64,000 nt of DNA from Collinsella aerofaciens (lineage in GTDB: Bacteria; Actinomycetota; Coriobacteriia; Coriobacteriales; Coriobacteriaceae). The DNA lies in the NCBI GenBank assembly GCA_008671135.1, contig RQAP01000006.1, positions 1 through 64,000 of the forward strand, in the 5' to 3' direction. Positions within the stretch are counted from its first letter, which is position 1. Every line of letters starts with the position of its first letter. Of the stretch, positions 1 to 8,296 are shown piece by piece. The position numbers and the translations under genes are program-made. Under the pieces are notes generated by a model. The model was not told where the DNA came from, did not search any database, and was given only the letters and a program-made list of their open reading frames with translations.

Positions 1-5
1 AATCA

Positions 6-30
6 AAACCACCCCTAAAAGGGGTGGTTT
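6..30. repeat. IS200-type end hairpin
   Basis: A perfect 10-bp stem (AAACCACCCC / GGGGTGGTTT) closes the loop TAAAA. It lies on the 3' side of tnpA and mirrors the CCACCC-containing hairpin on the 5' side, so it is probably the right-end recognition hairpin. It could also act as a terminator. Confidence 0.6.
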
Positions 31-139
31 GCTCTTAGGGTATAACCCTTGGATTTCCGGCACGCGTCTAAAGGCGCCGGCCCTCACGGGGTTCGGGCCG
101 CACTGCAGATTGACCCGTGGCGGGCCGGTCAAACCGGCG

Positions 140-610
140 CTATTTACGCCCCGGCCCCCTGCCGAAGGGGTCCTCGTACTCCTTGACGCTCAGCCGGTCG
201 AGCGCGATGTCGGCCTTCTCCTGCTCCCGGATGTACTTCGCGATCGTGGCCTCGTTCAGGCCGACCGTGGACACGTAGTAGCCCTCGGCCCAGAACTTCC
301 TGTTGCCGAACTTGTACTTCATGTTCGCGTGCTTGTCGAATACCATCAGCGAGCTCTTCCCCTTCAGGTAGCCCATCACGCTCGATACGCTGTACTTCGG
401 CGGTATCGCCAGCAGCATGTGGACGTGGTCAGGCATCAGGTGCCCCTCGATGATCTCTATCCCCTTGTACTGGCAGAGCTTCCTGAAGATCTCCCCAAGG
501 TCGGACCTTATTTGGTTGTAGATGACTTTGCGCCTATACTTCGGCGTGAACACGACGTGGTACTTGCACATCCACTTCGTGTGCGACAGGCTGTAGGCCT
601 TCTGGGCCAT
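140..610 (-). CDS. tnpA: IS200/IS605 family transposase (Y1, HUH)
   Basis: This is a 156-residue single-strand DNA transposase that cuts and joins element ends through a covalent tyrosine link. Visible features are the N-terminal HVVFTPKYRRKV block, the HUH motif DHVHM (His62 and His64), the YLKGKSS segment and the nucleophile Tyr126 in IAKYIREQ. The length is normal for the family (about 140-160). The reading frame runs upstream of the chosen ATG, but family alignment starts at MAQKAYS; the upstream part would be read through the end hairpins. No accessory tnpB is present. The function is secure from the motifs; activity is not known. Confidence 0.92.
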   Translation of the reverse strand: MAQKAYSLSHTKWMCKYHVVFTPKYRRKVIYNQIRSDLGEIFRKLCQYKGIEIIEGHLMPDHVHMLLAIPPKYSVSSVMGYLKGKSSLMVFDKHANMKYKFGNRKFWAEGYYVSTVGLNEATIAKYIREQEKADIALDRLSVKEYEDPFGRGPGRK

Positions 611-678
611 ACGCCACCACCGCCCTCTCGACTCGGATTCCTTGCGGCCTGAACAATCGCAAGTGTCCGGCGAGGGGG

Positions 679-723
679 CGGCTTTGTAAAGCCGTTTGGC
701 CCCACCCGCATAGCGGGTGGTTT
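679..723. repeat. IS200-type hairpins on the 5' side of tnpA
   Basis: Two perfect hairpins stand side by side: CGGCTTT/AAAGCCG with a 2-nt loop, and CCACCCGC/GCGGGTGG with loop ATA followed by TTT. The second shares its CCACCC stem with the hairpin at the other end of the element. In IS200 such upstream hairpins serve as left-end recognition structures and can also block read-through transcription. Confidence 0.55.
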
Positions 724-770
724 CTGATGCGGCGCGCTGCGCGCCCCGCACAGGCTAAAGCCTCTAACAT

Positions 771-794
771 AAACGTAAACTATAGTTTACGTTT
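771..794. promoter_or_regulatory. 24-bp perfect palindrome, operator-like
   Basis: The sequence reads the same on both strands for 24 bases (half-site AAACGTAAACTA). It ends 23 nt before the ATG of the small gene that follows, over its expected promoter. This is typical for a dimeric repressor operator. The regulator cannot be named. Confidence 0.6.
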
Positions 795-817
795 TGCCGA
801 ATACACAGGAGTTTTCT

Positions 818-1207
818 ATGTCGGGTTCTTCGGTCCGCATGTACCGAGCCACGCTTCGCACAAACAGCGCACCGCCCAAGCTCGTCGTCGTTGAAGCAGA
901 AGCCCTTTCGCCCGATGAGCGCACGGCATTTGCATTGCTATCAAGTCGCGTCGCCGCCATTCTGGTCCCTTGCCCGGCGCAAGGTGAACTTGCCATCCAA
1001 TGCCAAGCGCACAGCTGCTCGCTCAATCAGGCTGCCGTGATCGCAACCAGCCAACGCGGTCTGCCCCTTCTCCTGGAAGCCGGTATCGCACTCGCCCTTC
1101 GCGGCGCCGGATACGAAAACGAGGCCGCCGCCGACATGGTCTTTAAACCACGATCGAGCGGCGGCCTCGCAGCAGCCATTGAATATGCGTGCAGGCTCGT
1201 TGCCTAA
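818..1207 (+). CDS. hypothetical protein, about 129 aa
   Basis: I do not recognise this protein. The ATG is chosen because CAGGAG lies 6 nt upstream; an in-frame TTG further upstream overlaps the palindrome and is unlikely. The product is mixed alpha/beta in appearance with no signal peptide or membrane segment. It has a middle segment rich in Ala and Leu (LPLLLEAGIALALRGAG) and a Gly/Ala-rich C-terminus. The C-terminal layout (AADMVFKPRSSGGLAAAIEYA) faintly recalls the end of a receiver or NIF3-like sheet, but not enough to assign. It sits alone on the plus strand and converges with the DUF1648 gene, so it is probably controlled through the palindrome in front of it. Confidence 0.7.
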   Translation: MSGSSVRMYRATLRTNSAPPKLVVVEAEALSPDERTAFALLSSRVAAILVPCPAQGELAIQCQAHSCSLNQAAVIATSQRGLPLLLEAGIALALRGAGYENEAAADMVFKPRSSGGLAAAIEYACRLVA

Positions 1208-1216
1208 AAGGACAAG

Positions 1217-1600
1217 CTAGAAACCAAAGCCAAAGCCCGTTCCAGTAATCGCCGAGTACATAAAGTAAACGTTGATCACGTTGAGGAACACACCCGTGAT
1301 GCAACCGTTGCGCAGGTAGCGCTCGCACACGATGCGCGCCATGGCGGCGGAGTCATCATTATTTTTTGCCTGGCGTCCCGCCGTAAAGTACGTCGCCACG
1401 CTCAGCAGCAGATTGAGTACCGGCAGCGCCAACAGCTCGTAGCTCTTGCCCCAGCGCGTCACCTCGCCGGCGGCGTTAAACTTCGTTGCCACCTCGGGGC
1501 CAATGTTGGGGATAACACACGCTGCAACCACCAGCGGGATCACCGCAAGTACGAGCAGCGCAATACCCATGTACCCAGCTTTTTTGCCGTATTTAAACAT
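1217..1600 (-). CDS. DUF1648 (SdpI-like) membrane protein
   Basis: A 127-residue integral membrane protein. The first helix (residues 10-30) is followed by the DUF1648 signature in which Pro-Asn-Ile-Gly-Pro precedes TKFNAAGEVTRWGKSYE. Further helices lie at about 55-75 and 100-120. DUF1648 occurs in SdpI-type immunity and signalling proteins and in small standalone proteins of unknown role. The gene starts 11 nt after the ychF stop with AAGGGCG as ribosome site, so it is probably the last gene of that transcript. The short aromatic-glycine C-terminus (GTGFGFGF) is unusual. The role is unknown. Confidence 0.75.
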   Translation of the reverse strand: MFKYGKKAGYMGIALLVLAVIPLVVAACVIPNIGPEVATKFNAAGEVTRWGKSYELLALPVLNLLLSVATYFTAGRQAKNNDDSAAMARIVCERYLRNGCITGVFLNVINVYFMYSAITGTGFGFGF

Positions 1601-1611
1601 ATGCGTCGCCC

Positions 1612-2688
1612 TTACACGTTAAAGCGGAAGTGCACGACGTCGCCATCGGCCATGACATAGTCCTTGCCCTCAATACGCAGCTTGCCGGCGGCCTTGGCGC
1701 CCTGCTCGCCGCCGAGCTCGATGTAGTCGTCGTAGCCAATGACCTCGGCCTTAATAAAGCCGCGCTCAAAGTCGGTATGGATAACACCGGCGGCCTGCGG
1801 AGCGGTCGCGCCCTGACGAACCGTCCAGGCCTTGACCTCCATCTCGCCGGCCGTAAAGAACGACTGCAGACCGAGCAGCTTATAGGCCGCCTGCGCGAGC
1901 ACGTCCAGACCGGGCTGTTCCAGGCCCAGGCTTTCCAGGTAGTCGGCGGCGTCCTCGGGATCGAGCTCGGAAAGCTCGGCCTCGATCTTGGCGCAGATCG
2001 GCAGCGGCTTGACGCCGTCGATGGGCGCCAGATCGTCGTTGAGCATATCCTCGTCCACGTTGGCCACATACAGGATGGGCTTCATGGTGAGCAGGAACAG
2101 CCCCTTGGCGGCGGCACGCTCCTCGTCGGTCATCTCCATGGATGCGGCGCGCTTGCCCTCGTTGAGCCAGGCAAGCAGGCGCTTGGCAACCTCGAACTTG
2201 GGCATGAGCTCCTTGTCGCGCTTGGCCTCCTTCTCGAGCTTAGGCAGCTGCTTCTCGAGCGTGCCCATGTCGGCCAGGATGAGCTCGGTCATGATGGTGT
2301 CGGCATCGCCGGCGGGATCGACGAACTCGCCCGTGCGGCCCACCTCACGCATGACGTTGGGGTCCTTAAAGTAGCGCACGACCTCGCAGATGGCGTCGGT
2401 CTCGCGAATGTTGGCCAGGAACTGGTTGCCCAGGCCCTCGCCCTCGTTAGCGCCCTTCACCAGACCTGCGATGTCGACGAACTCGACCGTCGCCGGCACA
2501 ATGCGACCCGGGTTAACGATGTCGGCAAGCTTTTGCAAGCGGCTATCGGGCACGTCGACGATACCCACGTTGGGGTCGATCGTGGCAAACGGGTAGTTGG
2601 CGGCAAGGCCGGTCTTTTTGGTAAGCGCGGTGAACAGCGTCGACTTGCCCACGTTGGGCAGGCCCACGATACCGATGGAAAGGGACAC
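1612..2688 (-). CDS. ychF: redox-regulated ATPase YchF (Obg/OLA1 family)
   Basis: A full-length 358-residue P-loop protein of the Obg-related family that prefers ATP and binds ribosomes. Walker A is GLPNVGKST at residues 8-16. The switch region contains DIAGLVKGANEGEGLGNQFL, where Leu replaces the usual G-domain catalytic residue. A coiled-coil insertion lies at about 130-200 (LEKQLPKLEKEAKRDKEL) and the TGS domain forms the C-terminus. YchF has been linked to translation and to oxidative-stress responses. It is followed by the DUF1648 gene and preceded at 114 nt by the Fe-S protein gene. Confidence 0.97.
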   Translation of the reverse strand: MSLSIGIVGLPNVGKSTLFTALTKKTGLAANYPFATIDPNVGIVDVPDSRLQKLADIVNPGRIVPATVEFVDIAGLVKGANEGEGLGNQFLANIRETDAICEVVRYFKDPNVMREVGRTGEFVDPAGDADTIMTELILADMGTLEKQLPKLEKEAKRDKELMPKFEVAKRLLAWLNEGKRAASMEMTDEERAAAKGLFLLTMKPILYVANVDEDMLNDDLAPIDGVKPLPICAKIEAELSELDPEDAADYLESLGLEQPGLDVLAQAAYKLLGLQSFFTAGEMEVKAWTVRQGATAPQAAGVIHTDFERGFIKAEVIGYDDYIELGGEQGAKAAGKLRIEGKDYVMADGDVVHFRFNV

Positions 2689-2731
2689 GACAGCTCCTTT
2701 TGGTACAGGTACTTCAAACCGTATAAGTATA

Positions 2732-2775
2732 GCGCCGCCGCAGCATCCGGGCGAATCCGGACACCGCGGCGGCGC
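2732..2775. promoter_or_regulatory. GC-rich stem-loop between the Fe-S gene and ychF
   Basis: Perfect 10-bp arms (GCGCCGCCGC / GCGGCGGCGC) enclose a second stem TCCGG/CCGGA. Reading toward ychF, the stem is followed by TATACTTATA and not a T-run. It may therefore be an attenuating hairpin sitting on a ychF promoter and not a classical terminator. Confidence 0.45.
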
Positions 2776-2802
2776 AAATGAAGCAGAGATAGAGCTCGCT
2801 GA

Positions 2803-4056
2803 CTAGTCCGCGAGCTTCTCCACCTGGTCGAGCATCTTGTCCAGCTTGGCCTTTGCCTCGGCCTTGACCTTCTGGGCCTCTTCGTGGGCCTTGGCCTTCT
2901 GAGCGGCCTTTTCCTCGGCCTCGGGGTCGACAACGACCAGATTGGACGCATCGTGCTCGACCAGCTTGAGCGCATGCTCGGGGCACACCTTGACGCAGGC
3001 TCCGCAACCTAGGCAATACGTGGACTCCAGTGCAAAGCGACCGCTTCCCACCAAATCGCAGGCAAACGTGGGGCACACGTTGACGCACTCGCCGCATGAC
3101 GTGCACTTGTCAAAATCGCATTCCGGTGTGCTCACCTGCATATTCTGGGCAAGCTCGGGGTGGTTCTGCAGCGTCGAGAGCACCAGCTGCCGCCCGTGCG
3201 TGAGCGAACGGCGACGCTTGGTCGTCGTGGTGCCGCACATGGTGTTGAGCGTACGCTCGAGCTGGGTAATCTGATGGCGATGAGCCTTGAGCTTTTGCGT
3301 CACCGAGGCCAGCGCCGCCGTCGCCGGATTGAGCTTGGTCACCGTTAGGCCCGTGGTGCGGGCAATCTTTTCCATGTACTCCTTGCGCTCGTACTCGCGG
3401 CGCTTATGGCACTTGAGGCTCTTGGGGTCGACCTCTAGGCCCATACCCGTGCCAGACCACTCTTCGGCCTTCGCAATCGCCTCGCCAAGAATGTCCTCAC
3501 CGCCGGTGTTGCGGCATTTATCGCACACGCCCAACGGCAGGTACACACTCACGTTGGGATAGTCGGCCAGTACCGAGAACCAGGTCTCCGCCGTAATATC
3601 GCCCACGCAGGCAACGACGACTTCGTTTTCGCGCGGCATGCGCTTAAGGGCACGCGTGCAGGTAACGTAGGCGGTCTCGTGGCTCGTAGCCGCCGAGACA
3701 ATGTCGTCGTAGACGTTTTTGGGTGCAAGGCGCGGAGAGATGATCGCCTCCGTCGGGCAAGTAGCGGCGCACAGGCCGCACTTGCGACAGGAGTCGAGGA
3801 TCTCGATGGAGTCTTCCTCGACCTCGATAGCGTTGACCGGGCACACGTCCATGCACGCGGTGCAGCCGCTCTTTTCGTTTTTGCAGGTCAAGCACGGAAT
3901 GGTGTTGCCGCGCGGGCGCTCCTTGTAGTCGGCAGGATTCCACTGCGGCGCCGATGGATCGAGTGCATCGGTCACGCCGCCAAGCGGGTTTTTAAGAAAG
4001 TCGAAACCCTTGCTGATCTCGATAATGTCATCAAACAGATCGTGTTCCTGCGCCAT
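2803..4056 (-). CDS. 4Fe-4S dicluster-type protein with two ferredoxin modules
   Basis: A 417-residue cytoplasmic iron-sulfur protein. An N-terminal ferredoxin module (about residues 55-100) contains CTACMDVCP and CRKCGLCAATCP. A second module near residues 315-360 contains CTSCGECVNVCP and CLGCGACVKVCP, giving four probable [4Fe-4S] clusters. Between them is a cysteine-containing core (CDKC, CHKRREYERKEYME). The C-terminus is a lysine/alanine-rich coiled coil (about 375-417). The ATG is chosen for the GGGAGGGG site in front of it; an upstream in-frame start lacks one. It probably shuttles electrons in anaerobic metabolism, but no redox partner enzyme adjoins it and the substrate is unknown. 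Confidence 0.85.
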   Translation of the reverse strand: MAQEHDLFDDIIEISKGFDFLKNPLGGVTDALDPSAPQWNPADYKERPRGNTIPCLTCKNEKSGCTACMDVCPVNAIEVEEDSIEILDSCRKCGLCAATCPTEAIISPRLAPKNVYDDIVSAATSHETAYVTCTRALKRMPRENEVVVACVGDITAETWFSVLADYPNVSVYLPLGVCDKCRNTGGEDILGEAIAKAEEWSGTGMGLEVDPKSLKCHKRREYERKEYMEKIARTTGLTVTKLNPATAALASVTQKLKAHRHQITQLERTLNTMCGTTTTKRRRSLTHGRQLVLSTLQNHPELAQNMQVSTPECDFDKCTSCGECVNVCPTFACDLVGSGRFALESTYCLGCGACVKVCPEHALKLVEHDASNLVVVDPEAEEKAAQKAKAHEEAQKVKAEAKAKLDKMLDQVEKLAD

Positions 4057-4207
4057 GCGCGGCCCCTCCCTGAGCAGTGCAAACAAGCAAGAGATAATGA
4101 TACGCTATCGGCCCACGCCTCGGGCAAATTACACGCGGAGCATCTTTGCGGCAAATAGCCCATGGCCTATCGCCGCCTCGATTGCACAAGGTCAATCAAG
4201 TGCCAAG

Positions 4208-5275
4208 CTATGCCTCGCACATGAGCTGCACGAGCTTTTGTCTGGTCACCTTGGCCTGCTCGTTGGCCATATTGCGCTCGTTTCTAAAGACCGCATCCGC
4301 AACGCTCATCAGGTCGGTATCGGAAATCTCGCCAAGTCCCAGCTCCGCGAGCGTCGTCGGTAGACCAACGCGCTGGCAAAACTCGAGCACCTGATCAAGC
4401 TCGGGCGCACGCTCCAGGCGCAGCTGCACCACCAGGCCAAATGCCACGGCCTCACCATGCATGGCCTTGCACTCGGGCAGAATCGTCAGGCCGTTGGCTA
4501 TGGCATGGGCAAGCGCTAAGCCACCACTCTCAAAGCCAACACCCGAGAGCAGAATATTGCACTCGATCAGGCGCTCAACCGCTGGCGATGTACGGCCCTT
4601 TTTGAGATCGCGCTTGGCAGCGACGCCGCACTCCATGAGTGTGTCATAGCAGGCACGAGCCGCAACCAAGGCCAAGTGTCCCGGCGCGCCACCGTGCTCG
4701 TTGGCGCCGTGCGCCGCGGCGCACGAACGCGCCTCGAAATACGTTGCCAGCGCATCGCCCATACCAGCGACCGTCATACGCAGCGGGGCCGCCGCGACCA
4801 CGTTGGTATCGACCACGACCAAGTCTGGATTCTTCTCGAGCATCAGGTAGCGGTCGAACGACCCATCCTCGTGATACAGCACCGAAATCGCGCTGCACGG
4901 ACCGTCCATCGACGCCGCCGTGGGACATACACACAACGGCAACTCGGCATAAAACGCAACGGCCTTGGCGATATCGAGCATCTTGCCGCCGCCAATGCCC
5001 ACCACCATGTCGCAATACTCGGCCCGGGCTTCCTTGGCCATTTCGACAACGGCATCTTCCGTACACGGACCGTTGTAAATCTTAAAGAACGGCTCGCTTA
5101 GATCTTCATCCAGAAATCCATCGACGATCTGCCTGCACAGCCGATCCTCGGTGCCCTGGTCAAACAAGACATAGGCAGCGCAGCCCAACCATGACAAATA
5201 CCTGCCCTGGCGCGAAAGCTCCCCCGGTCCCTGAACATACCGACCGGGGCCGCCATAAACCATAGGAAGCGCCAT
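4208..5275 (-). CDS. iron-containing dehydrogenase, glycerol dehydrogenase-like
   Basis: A 355-residue family III (metal-dependent) dehydrogenase close to GldA. The NAD-binding motif is VVGIGGGKMLDIAKA. Metal ligands are expected at the Asp of GMGDALATYF, the His of LALAHAIANG and the His of AMHGEAVAFG; all are present. It resembles the neighbouring gldA but differs in the N-terminal half and has a cysteine-rich nucleotide-binding stretch. The ATG preceded by AAGGGTGG is preferred over an in-frame GTG 12 nt upstream. The substrate could be glycerol or another vicinal diol. It lies downstream of gldA but is separated by a strong terminator, so it is probably expressed separately. Confidence 0.85.
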   Translation of the reverse strand: MALPMVYGGPGRYVQGPGELSRQGRYLSWLGCAAYVLFDQGTEDRLCRQIVDGFLDEDLSEPFFKIYNGPCTEDAVVEMAKEARAEYCDMVVGIGGGKMLDIAKAVAFYAELPLCVCPTAASMDGPCSAISVLYHEDGSFDRYLMLEKNPDLVVVDTNVVAAAPLRMTVAGMGDALATYFEARSCAAAHGANEHGGAPGHLALVAARACYDTLMECGVAAKRDLKKGRTSPAVERLIECNILLSGVGFESGGLALAHAIANGLTILPECKAMHGEAVAFGLVVQLRLERAPELDQVLEFCQRVGLPTTLAELGLGEISDTDLMSVADAVFRNERNMANEQAKVTRQKLVQLMCEA

Positions 5276-5343
5276 ACGAGAATCCACCCTTCATCAAACA
5301 ACGATGGGTGCAAAGTACCCTGACCCCTTTGCACCATAGCAAA

Positions 5344-5376
5344 AAGGGGCAAAGCCATCTGTTGGCTTTGCCCCTT
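5344..5376 (-). terminator. intrinsic terminator after gldA
   Basis: A 13-bp perfect stem AAGGGGCAAAGCC / GGCTTTGCCCCTT with a 7-nt loop. On the minus strand it is followed by TTTTTGC, 12 nt after the gldA stop codon. Confidence 0.9.
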
Positions 5377-5388
5377 CCTTAGCTTGAT

Positions 5389-6489
5389 TTACTCATCCAT
5401 GAGATAGTAGTGGCCCAGTGCGTCGGCACCCAGGATGGCGTTTGCGACCATCTCGGGCGTCACCTCAAACGGCATATTGCACATGGTGTCCTCGGGCGCG
5501 CACGCGGCCTCGGCAACAATCATGGCCTGCTCGCGCGTAAGCTCGGCAACGCCAAGTTCCTTCATCGTGACCGGCAGGCCCAGCTCAATGCAGAAGCCCA
5601 AGACTTCCTCGAGCTTCTCGGTCGGGGCATCCTCGAGTACCAGCTGGACGATAGTGCCGAAGGCGACCTTCTCGCCGTGATACATGCTGTGGCACTCGGG
5701 CAGCATCGTCAGGCCATTGTGGATGGCATGAGCGGCAGCAAGGCCCGAGCTCTCAAAGCCAATGCCCGAAAGCAGCGTATTGGCCTCGATGATGTGCTCG
5801 ACGGCAGGCGTGAGCGCACCCTTCTCCAGCGCAACCTTGGCCTTGACGCCATCGGCCATAAGCGTCTCGTAGCAGAGCTTGGCGAGCGCCAGACCAGCCA
5901 TGCTGCCCTTGCCGCCAGCGCAGGTGCCGCCGTCGGCATCGTGCGTCGCCTGGGCCTCGAAGTAGGTTGCGAGCGCATCGCCCATACCGGAAACCGTCAG
6001 GCGCACCGGGCTCGCCGCGATAACCGTCGTATCCATCAGGACGATATTGGGGTTTGCCTTAAGGAAGAGGTACTTATCGAACTGGCCGTCATCGGTGTAA
6101 AGCACCGAAAGCGCCGAGCACGGTGCATCGGTCGAGGCAATGGTGGGGCAAATGATAACCGGGGACTCCAGGTAATAGGCGACGGCCTTCGCGGTGTCGA
6201 GGATCTTGCCGCCACCGACGCCGACGATGATGTCGCAACCGTTGTCGCGAGCGAGCGCAACCAGGCGATCGACCTCGCCCTTGGAGCACTCGCCGTTAAA
6301 GTCCTCAAACAGCAGCTCGGCCTTGGCCTCGGCAAAGCCGCCCTCGATCTTGGCACCGACGCGCTTCTTGCCCGAAGGCGTCACGATGACGAGGGCCTTA
6401 GCGCCGAGCGGCTCGACATAGGAGCCGAGCTTGGCGAGCTCGTCCGGACCCTGGATGTACTTGCTGGGGCTATTGAAAATTGCAGCCAT
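5389..6489 (-). CDS. gldA: glycerol dehydrogenase
   Basis: A 366-residue iron/zinc-dependent enzyme that oxidises glycerol to dihydroxyacetone with NAD. The N-terminal SPSKYIQGPDELAKLG block is characteristic of GldA. The cofactor motif is IVGVGGGKILDTAKA. Metal ligands are the Asp in SGMGDALATYF, the His in LAAAHAIHNG and the His in SMYHGEKVAFG. Length and motif order match bacterial GldA. No dihydroxyacetone kinase is nearby. It is flanked by terminators on both sides, so it is probably monocistronic. The second GldA-like gene just downstream suggests duplication and divergence. Confidence 0.93.
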   Translation of the reverse strand: MAAIFNSPSKYIQGPDELAKLGSYVEPLGAKALVIVTPSGKKRVGAKIEGGFAEAKAELLFEDFNGECSKGEVDRLVALARDNGCDIIVGVGGGKILDTAKAVAYYLESPVIICPTIASTDAPCSALSVLYTDDGQFDKYLFLKANPNIVLMDTTVIAASPVRLTVSGMGDALATYFEAQATHDADGGTCAGGKGSMAGLALAKLCYETLMADGVKAKVALEKGALTPAVEHIIEANTLLSGIGFESSGLAAAHAIHNGLTMLPECHSMYHGEKVAFGTIVQLVLEDAPTEKLEEVLGFCIELGLPVTMKELGVAELTREQAMIVAEAACAPEDTMCNMPFEVTPEMVANAILGADALGHYYLMDE

Positions 6490-6520
6490 AACTATCCCAT
6501 TCTCTAAAAGAAAAAAGAAA

Positions 6521-6550
6521 GGGGCTCCGTACAGATACGTGCGGAGCCCC
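6521..6550 (-). terminator. intrinsic terminator after iron alcohol dehydrogenase
   Basis: Stem GGGGCTCCG / CGGAGCCCC, extended by partial pairing. On the minus strand it runs into CTTTCTTTTTTC. It lies 22 nt after the stop codon of the alcohol dehydrogenase gene. Confidence 0.88.
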
Positions 6551-6572
6551 TCGTTACGATAACAAGAGTCGA

Positions 6573-7796
6573 CTAGAAATCGATGTCGGTGTCGTAGTAG
6601 CAGGCCTTGAGGATCTTCTCGAAGTCGGCAGCCTTGGTCTCACGCGGGTTCTCGGGCGTGCAAGCGTCCTGCTCGGCGTTCGCGGCGATCTCGGGCAGCT
6701 TGGCGAGGAACTCCTCCTCGGAAACCATCTGCGGGTTCTCGGCGTCGACCTTCACGCCACCATTCGCGTAATCCTTGATGGACTGCGGAATGTTGAGCTG
6801 GTCGTTGAGGTCGCGAATCTTCTGGACGAGTGCAGCGATGAGCTCCTCGTTGGTCTCGCCGGGAAGGTGCAGGATCTCCTTGGCCACGTAAGCGTAACGC
6901 TCGGCAGCACGGGGATCCTTGGAGTTCCACTGGATGACCTTGCCCAGGTACATGGCGTTAGCAGCACCGTGGATGATGTGGCCGTTCTCGAAGGCAGCAC
7001 CGGTCTTGTGAGCCATGGAGTGAACGATGCCGAGCAGGCCCGAGGAGAAGGCGATACCGGCGATGCACTGAGCCTCGTGCATGTGCTGACGGGCCTCATG
7101 GTCGCCAGCATAGGACTTGGGCAGCCACTCGACGATCTCGCGGATGCCGTGCAGAGCGTTGGCATCGGTGAACATAGAGGCGCAGGTGGAAACGTAGGCC
7201 TCCATGCAGTGGGTCAGAGCGTCCATGCCGGTGTGAGCGCACAGCTTGGCGGGCATGGTGTAGGTGAGCTCGGGGTCGACGATGGCGACATCAGGGGTGA
7301 TGTTGAAGTCGGCCAGCGGGTACTTGATGCCCTTGGCGTAGTCGGTGATGACGGAGAAGGCAGTGACCTCGGTAGCGGTACCGGAGGTAGAGGAGATGGC
7401 GCAGAAGTGAGCCTTCTGACGCAGCTCGGGGAAGCTGAACGGCTGGATGATGTTATCGAAGGACTCCTCGGGATACTCGTAGAAGACCCACATGGCCTTA
7501 GCGGCATCGATGGGCGAGCCGCCGCCGATGGCGATAATCCAGTCGGGCTCGAACTCGCGCATGGCCTCGGCGCCCTTCATGACCGTCTCGATGGACGGAT
7601 CGGACTCGACGCCCTCGAACAGCTTGACCTCGAAGCCGCCCTCTTTGAGGTCGGCCTCGACGTCCTGCAGGAACCCGCCGCGACGCATAGAGCTGCCGCC
7701 AGAAACGATGATGGCCTTCTTGCCCTTGAGGTTCTTCACCTCGTGGCGAGCGCCCTCACCAAAGTACAGATCGCGAGGATTGGTAAAACGTCCCAT
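6573..7796 (-). CDS. iron-containing alcohol dehydrogenase (AdhE C-domain-like)
   Basis: A 407-residue family III alcohol dehydrogenase that interconverts aldehydes and alcohols. The motif IIAIGGGSPIDAAKAMWVFYEYP is close to the alcohol dehydrogenase half of AdhE. Metal ligands lie in the region around HTGMDALTHCMEAYVS and at His residues of GIVHSMAHKTGA and NGHIIHGAANA. The C-terminus resembles AdhE ends. The start MGRFTNPRD follows AGGAGG; a longer frame upstream has no site. It most likely regenerates NAD(P) in fermentation (ethanol or butanol type). The exact substrate cannot be read from sequence. Confidence 0.9.
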   Translation of the reverse strand: MGRFTNPRDLYFGEGARHEVKNLKGKKAIIVSGGSSMRRGGFLQDVEADLKEGGFEVKLFEGVESDPSIETVMKGAEAMREFEPDWIIAIGGGSPIDAAKAMWVFYEYPEESFDNIIQPFSFPELRQKAHFCAISSTSGTATEVTAFSVITDYAKGIKYPLADFNITPDVAIVDPELTYTMPAKLCAHTGMDALTHCMEAYVSTCASMFTDANALHGIREIVEWLPKSYAGDHEARQHMHEAQCIAGIAFSSGLLGIVHSMAHKTGAAFENGHIIHGAANAMYLGKVIQWNSKDPRAAERYAYVAKEILHLPGETNEELIAALVQKIRDLNDQLNIPQSIKDYANGGVKVDAENPQMVSEEEFLAKLPEIAANAEQDACTPENPRETKAADFEKILKACYYDTDIDF

Positions 7797-8296
7797 ACTG
7801 TGCCTCCTAAACAAGCCCCTCTTAGACTTGCGTATATAACGGAGCACCCAATTGGCTCCGTTAGGACCGGTTTGCGCGTTGCCGGCGATGACAATGCGCG
7901 ATGTCTAAACGTCTCAACGCTCAGACAAACACTATTTTACCGTTCTGGTTGGTCAGTTATTCACCTAAAGCCGCCAATGATGAAACGTTTTTTCTATCCC
8001 TGAAGACCCTTGTGCGGCATTCATACTCCCAAGCTGGGCAAACGTTTTATCAAGGTTGACTACATATCCTGGGCAGGACGGTGCCCCTCCAAAATATGCA
8101 CCGTTCGCCGCCAAAAATCGACCGTTTGCGGCACCGTGATACCACTCGGTCGTCCAAGGTGCCGACATTTGTGCGACATCCGTCTTCGTGGTGCAAAGGT
8201 GCAAGTCCAAGTGCGGCACCCCCGGTGTGCCACATGCGGGTAAACTAGAACCTTATATAGAAACATTTGAACCCTAACCGCAGCAAAGGAGGCCCC
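7797..8296. other. 500-bp intergenic region between divergent genes
   Basis: It holds the promoters of the leftward alcohol dehydrogenase and of the rightward TPR-like operon. I see no convincing gene, terminator or riboswitch. A short leftward frame (about 84 codons) has no ribosome site and no recognisable composition, and I do not call it. Confidence 0.6.

Larger units (their letters stand above)
1..755 (-). mobile_element. IS200/IS605-type insertion sequence, tnpA only
   Basis: One HUH transposase gene is bracketed by imperfect palindromes whose stems begin AAACCACCC or CCACCC, as expected for IS200-type elements, which recognise subterminal hairpins and have no terminal inverted repeats. 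No tnpB follows. The left boundary may lie outside the window and the right boundary is only approximate, because these elements make no target duplication. The gene looks intact, so the element may be active; that is inference. Confidence 0.65.

Noticed and set aside
140..751. Longer 203-residue form of the transposase
   Set aside because: The extra N-terminus is read through the element-end hairpins and does not match the family, which starts at MAQKAYS.
7965..8219. Leftward 84-codon frame in the 500-bp intergenic region
   Set aside because: No ribosome site, no typical codon use and no recognisable motif.
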